Notes under the pieces: generated by a model
The model's input: the letters and a program-made list of their open reading frames with translations, nothing else
Databases searched by the model: none
Told to the model about the DNA's origin: nothing
In this document: piece by piece, positions 1 through 6,598 of the stretch
Position numbering within the stretch: position 1 is the stretch's first letter
Layout: every line of letters begins with the position of its first letter
Assembly (NCBI GenBank): GCA_024698845.1
Contig: JAILQR010000107.1
Location: forward strand, 1 to 9,320
DNA: 9,320 nt
Direction of reading: 5' to 3'
Source of the DNA: Bacilli bacterium
Lineage (GTDB): Bacteria; Bacillota_I; Bacilli_A; RF39; UBA660
Program-made: the position numbers and the translations under genes

Positions 1-299
1 TTATCAAGTAAATTAAGTGATAAGTCAGGTTTTTTAACACTAGTTATTATTAGTGCCACATCAACATTACTTACTTGTGGTCTATTTAAACAATTCTTTC
101 TATCAAGTATTTCCAGTATATATTTTTCATTAGTATCTATAGTTACGATATCTCCAACAAGAGGAGAAATTTTATCAAATCTAAATTTTCCTCTTGCTCG
201 ACATTCATATAATTCATTATCTACTTTAACAGTATATAAATTACTAATAATTTTAACTATTTTACCTGTCTTAATAGAAACAGTCTCCTTCACAGTCAT
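1..299 (-). CDS. rsgA: Ribosome small subunit-dependent GTPase A, N-terminal part (cut by window edge)
   Basis: RsgA (CpgA/YloQ) is a circularly permuted GTPase that assists late 30S subunit maturation. About 91-99 residues are visible: the N-terminal OB-fold and the first residues of the GTPase domain. Family marks are TGKIVKIISNLYTV at the start, RARGKFR, SPLVGDIV, a NRPQVSNVDVALI segment and PDLSLNLLD at the edge; the G-motifs lie outside the window. It follows prkC directly, as in Bacillus. The start is uncertain. An ATG (297-299) lies inside prkC with a GGCGG 5 bases upstream and adds eight residues before the conserved start. A GTG (291-293) has no clear ribosome site. An ATT (273-275) overlapping the prkC stop by one base has a strong AAGGAG nine bases upstream and gives the N-terminus most like Bacillus YloQ. 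The ATG is used here as the conservative choice. Identity is firm; the start is not. Confidence 0.88.
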   Translation of the reverse strand, partial: MTVKETVSIKTGKIVKIISNLYTVKVDNELYECRARGKFRFDKISPLVGDIVTIDTNEKYILEILDRKNCLNRPQVSNVDVALIITSVKKPDLSLNLLD

Positions 300-2019
300 C
301 TTCACCGCCATTATCATCATTTGGTTCATTATTTTTTACAATCTTAACATCAAATGATGATCCTTCAATAATCTTATAACCTTCTGGTTTACTTTGACTT
401 ACAACAGTTCCATTTTCTTTAGTTGAATCTTCTACATAAATAACATTTACTGTTAAGTTATTTTCTGCAGCAAATGCCCTAATATTAGCTTCAGTAAAGT
501 TTCCAGTTATAAAGTCAGGATATTTTTTATTTGACTCAGCTACATATAAAGTGATTGTATCTCCAGCTGCAAGTTTTTCTCCAACTTCTACTGATTGACC
601 AATAATTTCATTTTCTTTAGCTGTATCGTCACCTTCAAGTTCTTGTTCTTCTCTTAGAACTTTAATTTTTTGACTTTCTAGTGCTCCTTTAACTTCTAAG
701 AAATCTTTACCAGTATAATTTTCAACAGTTATTTTAGCATCACCTAATGATACATAAAGGATTACTTCATATCCTTTCTTTCTTTTTGTTCCAGCAACTG
801 GATTAGTTCTTATTACATAACCTTCTTTAACAGTTTCACTTGCTTGTTCTACTTGTTCTTCACTTATAGTAAAGCCTTTCTTTTGAATTATCTTAGTAGC
901 TTCTTTAAGTGATTTATTTGTAACATCAGGTATAGCTATTTGAGACTTAGAAGTCATAACAGGAATTAATACTACAAGAGATGTTATTACTAAAACTAAA
1001 CCTGTAAATATAGATGCAAGTATAATTAAAAATTTATTTTGTTTTGAGTTTTCATTTTTTGACACGTTTTTTATAACTACTTCTTCTTTCTTTTCTTTTT
1101 TCTCAGGTTTCTTTTCTTTAATAACTTTTAACATCTTAGTTTCATCATAATCATTTTCAGGATACTTAAGAGTTATTTTTTCTTCATTGATTCTATCTTC
1201 ATCTAAACATGTTTTTAAGTCTTCTAACATTTCTTTTGCATCTGCATATCTATTTTTAGGATTTTTAGCAGTTGCTCTTATAATTATATTTTCTACACTT
1301 TGTGGTATTGTTGGAAGTTCTTCACGAATACTTGGAAGTGGTTCCTTTAAATGTTTTAAAGCTATTTCAACAGCGTTATCTCCATGATATGGAAGTTTAC
1401 CTGTTAATAACTCATACATTAAAATACCCATTGAATATATATCTGATTGAAGTGATGAACCTTTTCCACTTGCTTGTTCAGGTGGAAGATAATGTACACT
1501 TCCCATTACTGAATTAGTTTGAGTAAGTTGAGTTGAGTTCATTGCCATAGCAATTCCAAAATCTGTTATCTTAACTAATCCATTTTCTAGAATCATTATA
1601 TTTTGTGGTTTAATATCTCTATGAATTAAATATTGGTCATGAGCAACTGATAAACCTGATGCTATTTGACTCATTATATCTATTGTTTCAGGTACTGTAA
1701 GTTTTCCACGTTTTTTTAGTAATGTTTTTAAATGTTTACCATCTATATATTCCATTACGATATAGTATTGACCACTATCTTCACCTACATCATATACTTC
1801 AACAATATTTTGGTTATATAAGCTAGATGCAGATAATGCTTCTCTTTGAAAACGTCTTACAAACTTTTCATCAGATGCTAGGTCTCCTCTTAAAACTTTA
1901 ACAGCAACATTACGATCTAATATAGTGTCATATGCTAAATATACATTAGCCATACCACCTTCACCAATACTTTTAATTATTTGGTATCGATCAGATATTT
2001 TTTGACCTTTAGTGATCAT
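271..2019 (-). CDS. prkC: PASTA-domain serine/threonine protein kinase (PrkC/StkP type)
   Basis: A 582-residue membrane sensor kinase. The cytoplasmic kinase domain (about 12-272) has the glycine loop GEGGMANV (19-26), ATP-binding Lys41, HRDIKPQN with catalytic Asp135, DFG at 153-155, and an activation loop with Thr163, 166 and 168 at the positions autophosphorylated in Bacillus PrkC. A charged linker (about 295-329, Lys/Glu-rich) leads to one membrane helix (330-355). Outside are three PASTA repeats (about 361-427, 429-495, 498-562), which in this family bind muropeptides or peptidoglycan. The acidic tail ends in a Cys-x3-Cys pair (Cys576, Cys580). In relatives the kinase controls cell-wall growth, division and spore germination. 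The start ATG overlaps the stp stop as ATGA, with an AAAGGAAG ribosome site inside stp, so kinase and phosphatase are probably translationally coupled. Confidence 0.96.
   Translation of the reverse strand: MITKGQKISDRYQIIKSIGEGGMANVYLAYDTILDRNVAVKVLRGDLASDEKFVRRFQREALSASSLYNQNIVEVYDVGEDSGQYYIVMEYIDGKHLKTLLKKRGKLTVPETIDIMSQIASGLSVAHDQYLIHRDIKPQNIMILENGLVKITDFGIAMAMNSTQLTQTNSVMGSVHYLPPEQASGKGSSLQSDIYSMGILMYELLTGKLPYHGDNAVEIALKHLKEPLPSIREELPTIPQSVENIIIRATAKNPKNRYADAKEMLEDLKTCLDEDRINEEKITLKYPENDYDETKMLKVIKEKKPEKKEKKEEVVIKNVSKNENSKQNKFLIILASIFTGLVLVITSLVVLIPVMTSKSQIAIPDVTNKSLKEATKIIQKKGFTISEEQVEQASETVKEGYVIRTNPVAGTKRKKGYEVILYVSLGDAKITVENYTGKDFLEVKGALESQKIKVLREEQELEGDDTAKENEIIGQSVEVGEKLAAGDTITLYVAESNKKYPDFITGNFTEANIRAFAAENNLTVNVIYVEDSTKENGTVVSQSKPEGYKIIEGSSFDVKIVKNNEPNDDNGGEDDCEGDCFY
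285..290 (-). promoter_or_regulatory. Ribosome binding site AAGGAG inside the prkC 3' end, for rsgA
   Basis: AAGGAG is the best Shine-Dalgarno match near the prkC/rsgA junction. It lies downstream of the ATG and GTG candidates and nine bases before an in-frame ATT that overlaps the prkC TAA by one base. If functional, it supports ATT initiation of rsgA. It is also purine-rich coding sequence (Glu-Gly) of the prkC tail and could be coincidental. Confidence 0.45.
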
Positions 2020-2762
2020 AATGTTTCACTTCCTTTCCTTTCAAGATATGCAATTGAAACATTATCAACCCCACCCCTGACATTAGATTTTCTAATAAGT
2101 TTGATAATTTTTTCTTCTAGTTCTAAAGTATCATCTAGAAGTACTTTTTCTATTTGTTCATCAGTAAGCATGTTAGTAAGTCCATCACTACAAAGCATGA
2201 CTGCATCACAATCATTATCAACGTCTAAAACATCAGGTTCAGCTTTTTCACCAGATCCTAGTGCTTTTAATAAAACGTTTTTCTTTGGATGGTTTCTTGC
2301 TTCTTCTTCAGTTAAATCTCCAGCTTCAACAAGGAGATTTACTAAAGTATGTGGTCTTGTTACTTTATGTAATTTGTTGTTTTTAATTACATAACCAGAT
2401 GAATCTCCAACATTACCAATAATTAAAAACTCATTAGTAACAAGAGCAATTACAACTGTAGTTCCAAGTCCACTTGAATCTATATGTGTATTACCATAAT
2501 CAATTATTAATTGATTCATTTCATCTAAAATATTTTTAAGCCAGTTAATCGCGTCTATCTTTGTACCTAAAGTACCCATTTCTGTAAATCTTTTACCTAA
2601 AAAAGTTACAACTAAAGATGAAGCTACTTCACCTTTTCTATGTCCACCCATACCATCAGCAACAACCATTAAATATTCATTTGCTTGGTTTTTAAGTATA
2701 GTTACGCTATCTTCATTATGTGATCTTACACGACCTACATCTGTTAAATAAAATGATCTCAT
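2016..2762 (-). CDS. stp: PP2C-family serine/threonine phosphatase (Stp/PrpC)
   Basis: A soluble 248-residue Mn/Mg-dependent phosphatase, the partner that reverses PrkC phosphorylation. PP2C motifs run in order: RSHNEDS with metal ligand Asp18, VVADGMGGH with Asp36-Gly37, GLGTTVV (98-104), VGDSSGYV (118-125), CSDGLTNML with Asp193, and RGGVDNVSI with Asp233. Length fits the family (about 240-250). Two usually conserved spots differ: GDSR is GDSS (Ser122), and the common DHS before LV is PHT (137-139). All metal-binding aspartates are present, so it should be active. The start lies one base after the rlmN stop, with an AGAGGTG ribosome site in the last rlmN codons; the gene ends in an ATGA overlap with prkC. 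The order rlmN-stp-prkC-rsgA matches Bacillus subtilis. Confidence 0.95.
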   Translation of the reverse strand: MRSFYLTDVGRVRSHNEDSVTILKNQANEYLMVVADGMGGHRKGEVASSLVVTFLGKRFTEMGTLGTKIDAINWLKNILDEMNQLIIDYGNTHIDSSGLGTTVVIALVTNEFLIIGNVGDSSGYVIKNNKLHKVTRPHTLVNLLVEAGDLTEEEARNHPKKNVLLKALGSGEKAEPDVLDVDNDCDAVMLCSDGLTNMLTDEQIEKVLLDDTLELEEKIIKLIRKSNVRGGVDNVSIAYLERKGSETL

Positions 2763-2763
2763 A

Positions 2764-3783
2764 TCATTTCACCTCTTTACTTCTTAGTTGTCCACATGCA
2801 GCAGATATTTTAGAACCAAACTCTTTTCTTATGGTAACATTTATTCCACCTTTTTTAAGAGTATCGTAAAATTTCATTATTCTATCTTTTGGACTTTTTT
2901 TGTAAATGATATGACTTGTTTCATTATAAGGAATTAAGTTAACATATACGTTCTTTCCATGAAGTAATTTTATTAACTCTTTAGCATTCTCTTCATTATC
3001 ATTTACATTATTAAGCATAACATATTCTATTGTTACTCGTCTATTAGTATGTTCAATATACTCGTCAAGAGTTAACATTAATTGACTAAGACTATACACC
3101 TTATTAATAGGCATAATTTTGCTTCTTAATTCATTATTAGATGCATGAAGAGATATAGCTAAATTTATTTGTAGCGGCAAGTTCATTAGTTCTTTTATTT
3201 TTGGAATAATACCACAAGTCGATAAAGTAATATGTCTTGCGCCGATAGCAATACCTTTATCATCGTTTATTATTTTTATAAATTCAATTACATTATCATA
3301 ATTATCAAGTGGTTCTCCTATTCCCATGATAACAACACTTGATATTCTTCTTTTTATATCATCTTCAATTAAAAGAATTTCTTCTACCATTTCAAATGTA
3401 CTTAAGTTTCTGACTTTTTTAAGTCTTCCACTTTCACAAAATGAACATGACATATTGCATCCTACTTGACTTGATACACAAACACTAAGACCATAATCAT
3501 GCTCCATTAGTACTGCTTCAACATGGTTATTATCTTCAAGTTCAAATAGATACTTTTTAGTTAAGTCATCTTCTTCTTTTCTAACAATTTTTATAAATGA
3601 TTTTGAAAAATTATTGTTGATTAGTTCTCTTGTTTCATTTTTGAAATTAGTCCAGTTTAAAGGATTATATTCTTTTTTATCATAAAGCCACTCAATTACT
3701 TGAGTTGCTTTAAATTTCTTTTCTCCAATACTTTCGAAATATGAAGTCCAAGAGTCTTTTGATAAGTCCATTAAATGTTTCAT
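2764..3783 (-). CDS. rlmN: Dual-specificity 23S rRNA/tRNA adenine-C2 methyltransferase RlmN
   Basis: A radical-SAM enzyme that methylates C2 of A2503 in 23S rRNA and A37 in some tRNAs. Seen, numbered from the upstream ATG at 3793-3795: the CxxxCxxC iron-sulfur motif (Cys113, 117, 120) in QVGCNMSCSFCESG, Glu93 in the VEAVLM segment, the SAM-site segment MGIGEPLDNY, IGARHITLSTCGIIP, NLAISLHA, and the methyl-carrying cysteine (Cys334) in AACGQLR. GEPLDN and the operon fit RlmN rather than the resistance enzyme Cfr. The ATG at 3781-3783 is preferred (about 339 residues): GGTGA sits five bases before it. The upstream ATG would be only about four bases from the predicted transcription start and lacks a ribosome site. 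First gene of the rlmN-stp-prkC-rsgA operon, with its own promoter. Confidence 0.94.
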   Translation of the reverse strand: MKHLMDLSKDSWTSYFESIGEKKFKATQVIEWLYDKKEYNPLNWTNFKNETRELINNNFSKSFIKIVRKEEDDLTKKYLFELEDNNHVEAVLMEHDYGLSVCVSSQVGCNMSCSFCESGRLKKVRNLSTFEMVEEILLIEDDIKRRISSVVIMGIGEPLDNYDNVIEFIKIINDDKGIAIGARHITLSTCGIIPKIKELMNLPLQINLAISLHASNNELRSKIMPINKVYSLSQLMLTLDEYIEHTNRRVTIEYVMLNNVNDNEENAKELIKLLHGKNVYVNLIPYNETSHIIYKKSPKDRIMKFYDTLKKGGINVTIRKEFGSKISAACGQLRSKEVK

Positions 3784-3805
3784 ATTAATCACCATCTTAA
3801 AAATT

Positions 3806-3814
3806 ATTATATCA
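3806..3814 (-). promoter_or_regulatory. Extended -10 promoter of the rlmN-stp-prkC-rsgA operon
   Basis: The minus strand reads TGATATAAT, a perfect TGn-TATAAT extended -10. The hexamer 17 bases upstream (TACCTA) is a poor -35, which an extended -10 can offset. Predicted start of transcription is near 3799, giving a leader of about 16 bases before the preferred rlmN ATG. It directly follows, and partly shares bases with, the hairpin ending the upstream unit. Confidence 0.7.
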
Positions 3815-3821
3815 TAGCTAT

Positions 3822-3852
3822 AAAAAGATAGGTAGTTTTACTGCCCATCTTT
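3822..3852 (-). terminator. Probable intrinsic terminator after the phosphatidyltransferase gene
   Basis: The minus strand has a 12-base arm AAAGATGGGCAG, a TAAAA loop and the arm CTACCTATCTTT, merging into a run of five T. The stem has one G-T pair and one C-A mismatch. The 5' arm lies in the last codons of the gene and the loop contains its stop codon. The T run is short, so termination may be partial, letting some transcripts continue into rlmN. Confidence 0.55.
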
Positions 3853-4491
3853 ATATATGTGATCTATTAATCCTTCATCATCTTTATGAGCAAGATAAAA
3901 CTCTGGACTAAATAGCATTTTATTAATATCTTTTATATTTTTATAGTGAGGTTTTTTAGCCTCAATTTGCACCTTTACTTTTGAACTTCTAATTAAATAG
4001 TCACCAAAAGTAATTGCTTCAGCAATAATTGCAGGAGCTGCAATTATAAAATTAATTAAGTTGTTATCTTTTGAAAAGAAGAATCCTAGAATTACACAAA
4101 TAGATAATACCCACATTTTTCCTTTTCCAATGATACTTGATTGAATATTTCCTTTTTGTGTTAATGCAAAAGTATTAGTTAGGAAAATTAATACTTCGAA
4201 AATAACAGCAATAAGAAAATACTTATTTATAAAACATAAGATAATGCAAGATACTATTGCCATACATTTATCGCAAACACCATCCATAATGCTGCCAAAG
4301 AAAGTACTTACCTTATATTTTCTTGCAAGATATCCATCAACCCAATCAGTTAAAAATAATACTGTTAATATTGTACCCATGACATTTTGGCCGTATTTAA
4401 AATATATTGGAAATAATAGTATTGATCCAATAATTCTTGATGATGTTATAAGATTAACAATTATTAACCATCTTTTTCTTCTTGAGTCCAT
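3838..4491 (-). CDS. pgsA: CDP-alcohol phosphatidyltransferase, probably phosphatidylglycerophosphate synthase
   Basis: An integral membrane enzyme that transfers a phosphatidyl group from CDP-diacylglycerol to an alcohol; glycerol-3-phosphate, making PG-phosphate, is the likely acceptor. The family signature D-x2-DG-x2-AR-x8-G-x3-D-x3-D is complete: Asp53, Asp56-Gly57, Ala60-Arg61, Gly70, Asp74, Asp78 (counted from the ATG at 4501-4503). The N-terminal VNLITSSRIIGSILLFPIY matches the usual first helix; several more hydrophobic helices follow to about residue 170. A polar tail of about 50 residues makes it longer (217-221) than typical PgsA (about 180-195). GGGGA sits five bases before the ATG at 4489-4491, which is preferred; the ATG 12 bases upstream is the alternative. 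Family is certain, exact substrate is not: a cardiolipin-type or other alcohol transferase is possible. It shares the fmt operon, separated by about 30 bases from the gene upstream. Confidence 0.85.
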   Translation of the reverse strand: MDSRRKRWLIIVNLITSSRIIGSILLFPIYFKYGQNVMGTILTVLFLTDWVDGYLARKYKVSTFFGSIMDGVCDKCMAIVSCIILCFINKYFLIAVIFEVLIFLTNTFALTQKGNIQSSIIGKGKMWVLSICVILGFFFSKDNNLINFIIAAPAIIAEAITFGDYLIRSSKVKVQIEAKKPHYKNIKDINKMLFSPEFYLAHKDDEGLIDHIYKDGQ

Positions 4492-4521
4492 AAAAATCCC
4501 CATTTCTTAGTTTAAATATTT

Positions 4522-5187
4522 TTATTCGTTATCTAAACTATCTATGTTTTCAATAGTAGGAGTATTAAATTGATATTTAAAATCATACTCACTATCTTTA
4601 TCATTTATTAATATTTTTTCTATATATTTGTTCGAATCCAAATACACTTTTATCTTTGTATCTTTATCTATTTCAAATACGAAATATTCATTATGCTTAA
4701 ACGTAGAAGTTTTAATTGATTTAATATCTTCATAAATATTATTAATATTAAAATATTTATAATCTATTTCTTCAGGACATAGCATAACTTCTTCACTAGC
4801 TGTTAAAACATTACATCCTTCCTCATTATATTCAATGTTAGTAGCAGTACCATTATGCATTATTGTACCAGTTATTTTTTCATCTGATACTTTTTTATCT
4901 CCTTGGAAATAATATGTATCATCTTCCTTAGTAATAGCTACATTATAAGAAATATCTTTATCAGCGATTTTTTCTTTAAATGATTCACTAATAACAGATC
5001 CGTTAATCTCTTCTTTTTCAGTTTCAATACTTCCTGCAGTTTTAATTAAAATTAATAAAATAGCAAAAAAGATAAAATAAAATCCTAAAATCATCATTGC
5101 ATGAGTTCTTGGATTAAGCCACAGTCTTGTTAAAAGGCCATCTTCTTCAGTAATTTCTCTTGGTTCTTTTTTCTTAAATAGTCCCAT
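4522..5187 (-). CDS. Single-pass membrane protein of unknown function
   Basis: I do not recognise this 221-residue protein. It has a short charged N-terminus (MGLFKKKEPREITEED), a motif GLLTRLWLNPRTHA (17-30), one membrane helix (about 31-48) and an outside domain of about 170 residues. Positive charge before the helix favours N-terminus in, C-terminus out. The outer part is acidic, beta-prone and rich in Asp, Glu, Lys, Tyr and Asn. It has two cysteines (125 and 137) that could form a disulfide, with a tyrosine-rich stretch between its two halves. There is no lipobox, LPxTG sorting signal or obvious catalytic motif. It overlaps the fmt stop by one base (TAATG) with GGAG upstream, so it is likely coupled to fmt, and it precedes pgsA. 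In Bacillus this place is held by rsmB, to which it bears no resemblance. A real gene, function unknown. Confidence 0.85.
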   Translation of the reverse strand: MGLFKKKEPREITEEDGLLTRLWLNPRTHAMMILGFYFIFFAILLILIKTAGSIETEKEEINGSVISESFKEKIADKDISYNVAITKEDDTYYFQGDKKVSDEKITGTIMHNGTATNIEYNEEGCNVLTASEEVMLCPEEIDYKYFNINNIYEDIKSIKTSTFKHNEYFVFEIDKDTKIKVYLDSNKYIEKILINDKDSEYDFKYQFNTPTIENIDSLDNE

Positions 5188-6107
5188 TACTTAACACTCC
5201 ACTTTTCTATATTTCTTGTTCCATTTAAATAATCTTTGATATCCATCTCTTTTTTTCCAAATGGCTTGATTTTATTTAAATATATTATTCCATCTTTACA
5301 TGTAATACCAAATTTATCTTTTGTAATAATTACTTCATTTGTTTTATGAACATTTGTTTTTTCAAATGATGCACTTAATACCTTTACCTCAGTATCATTT
5401 ATTATAATATTAGCTGTTGGCCACGGATATAAACCTCTGACTAAATTAATGATATTTTTTCCTTCGCAATCAAAGTTTATGTGTTCTTCTTCTCTTTTAA
5501 TTGTTGGAGCAAATGTTACAAGGTTATCATCTTGTTTAATTCTTTCATTTGTTCCATCAATTATTTTTGGTAGTGTTTCTTCAAGTAAAGATGCTCCCAT
5601 TATACTTAATCGATCATGTAAAGTTCCAACATTATCATCATCAGTTATAATAGTTTCCTGATAAGAAATAATATCTCCACTATCCATTTTTTCATCCATG
5701 TACATAATTGTTACACCAGTTTTATCATAACCATCAATAATAGCATGGTGAATTGGTGCTCCACCTCTTAAATATGGAAGAAGTGATGCATGAACATTTA
5801 TTGATGCTATTTTGGAATGATCTAATATTTCTTTTGGAAGTATTTGTCCATAAGCACATGTAACAATTAAATCAGCTTCTGTGTTTAATACTTCATCCAT
5901 ATCATCTTTTATTTTTACTGGTTGAAATATATTAATATTATTTTCTAAAGCTTTTTCTTTTACAGGAGAATATCTTAGTTCTTGTTTTCTACCAACAACT
6001 TTATCAGGTTGTGTTACAACTAAAACTACATCAGTATTTTTAATAAGTACATCAAGTATATTAACAGCAAAATCTGGTGTACCCATAAATATTACTTTTG
6101 GTTTCAT
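5187..6107 (-). CDS. fmt: Methionyl-tRNA formyltransferase
   Basis: Formylates methionyl-initiator tRNA using 10-formyltetrahydrofolate, allowing normal bacterial translation start. At 306 residues it is near the usual 310-315. The N-terminal formyltransferase domain starts with KVIFMGTPDFAV and holds the catalytic set Asn104, His106 and Asp142 in INVHASLLPYLRGGAPIHHA and MDSGDI, matching E. coli Asn106/His108/Asp144. TQPDKVVGR and PVK are family marks near the N-terminus. The C-terminal OB-like tRNA-binding domain (about 205-306) has the usual LYPWPTA. A strong AAAGGAGG sits six bases before the ATG. It follows the prepilin-like gene by 20 bases and overlaps the membrane protein gene by one. 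The peptide deformylase (def) and priA genes that commonly precede fmt are absent here. Confidence 0.97.
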   Translation of the reverse strand: MKPKVIFMGTPDFAVNILDVLIKNTDVVLVVTQPDKVVGRKQELRYSPVKEKALENNINIFQPVKIKDDMDEVLNTEADLIVTCAYGQILPKEILDHSKIASINVHASLLPYLRGGAPIHHAIIDGYDKTGVTIMYMDEKMDSGDIISYQETIITDDDNVGTLHDRLSIMGASLLEETLPKIIDGTNERIKQDDNLVTFAPTIKREEEHINFDCEGKNIINLVRGLYPWPTANIIINDTEVKVLSASFEKTNVHKTNEVIITKDKFGITCKDGIIYLNKIKPFGKKEMDIKDYLNGTRNIEKWSVK

Positions 6108-6127
6108 AATATTCCTCCTTTGTTTTG

Positions 6128-6541
6128 TTAATTAAAATTTAATTTCGCATATGAACGATTATTTTTTATATAAACTATAATTGTCTTATCAAGTAAACTC
6201 GTGTCATCTCTTGGATCTAAAACATCTTCTGTTTTTATATCAGTATCTTTTGTTATGTATCCGTTTCTAAGTAGATCTCTAACAGTAATTGTTAAAGATG
6301 GATAACTATTTCCGGATGCATCGGTATAATATGTTGGTGTTGATGCATAAACAATTAATTCTTTATAATCATCACCATATTCTTCAGCTGCAGTTTTAAT
6401 TAGTTCTTTCTTTGTTTCATAATTCTTCTGAGTTATCTTTTTATCAGCGTAACGAATTGATGGAATAGCTATTAAAGTTATAATACTAATTAATACTATT
6501 ACAGCAAGTAGTTCTACTAATGTAAATCCCTTCTTACCCAT
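6128..6541 (-). CDS. Type IV prepilin-like protein (class III signal motif)
   Basis: A small pilin or pseudopilin, about 137 residues from the preferred ATG (6539-6541). The N-terminus MGKKGFTLVELLAVIVLI is a textbook prepilin leader: five residues ending in Gly, cleavage before Phe6, Glu at mature position 5, then a hydrophobic helix (6-24) ending IAIPSIR. Such proteins are cut and N-methylated by a prepilin peptidase (PilD/ComC) and assembled by an ATPase. No peptidase, ATPase or other pilin gene is visible here. The mature body has an amphipathic helix (KNYETKKELIKTAAEEYG), a polar Tyr/Ser/Thr loop and strands at the C-terminus. No cysteines, so not a disulfide-looped major pilin. The frame could start at a GTG three codons earlier, but AGGTGG spaced five bases from the ATG decides for the ATG. 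First gene of the fmt-containing unit, with its own promoter. Confidence 0.88.
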   Translation of the reverse strand: MGKKGFTLVELLAVIVLISIITLIAIPSIRYADKKITQKNYETKKELIKTAAEEYGDDYKELIVYASTPTYYTDASGNSYPSLTITVRDLLRNGYITKDTDIKTEDVLDPRDDTSLLDKTIIVYIKNNRSYAKLNFN

Positions 6542-6559
6542 GTCTACCACCTATCTTTA

Positions 6560-6568
6560 ATTATAACA
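6560..6568 (-). promoter_or_regulatory. Extended -10 promoter of the prepilin-fmt unit
   Basis: The minus strand reads TGTTATAAT, a perfect TGn-TATAAT. The bases at the -35 spacing (around TTTAGG) match poorly and lie inside the khpA terminator hairpin. The predicted transcription start is about 12 bases before the prepilin ATG, so AGGTGG would lie at the very 5' end of the message. Confidence 0.68.
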
Positions 6569-6569
6569 C

Positions 6570-6598
6570 AAAAAAATGATTTCCTAAAAGAAATCATT
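6570..6598 (-). terminator. Intrinsic terminator of rpsP-khpA
   Basis: The minus strand has a perfect nine-base stem, AATGATTTC with GAAATCATT, a six-base loop, and a run of seven T (two shared with the stem end). The stem starts within the khpA stop codon. The next promoter's TG element follows one base after the T run. On the plus strand the hairpin is followed by A, not T, so it acts in one direction. Confidence 0.85.

Noticed and set aside
1981..2394. A 137-codon open frame on the plus strand opposite stp
   Set aside because: It lies wholly antisense to well-supported stp and the prkC start, is serine/phenylalanine-rich as expected from reverse reading of AT-rich coding DNA, and has no family signature. 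The same holds for the smaller plus-strand frames at 1187-1517, 4244-4510 and 5449-5661.
2016..2766. Recoding of TGA as tryptophan (Mycoplasma-like code)
   Set aside because: TGA ends both rlmN and stp exactly where the families end, and Trp is written TGG throughout, including in the capA-like gene.
2764..3783. Could the radical-SAM methyltransferase be Cfr, a ribosome-targeted resistance enzyme?
   Set aside because: It has the RlmN-type GEPLDNY and IGARHIT segments and sits in the conserved rlmN-stp-prkC-rsgA order. CESG in place of the common CATG/CAST after the cluster cysteines is within what I would expect for RlmN variation.
3838..4503. Starting the phosphatidyltransferase at the first ATG (4501-4503)
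   Set aside because: Nothing better than TAAG precedes it, while GGGGA is placed before the ATG four codons later. The difference is small and the call is not firm.
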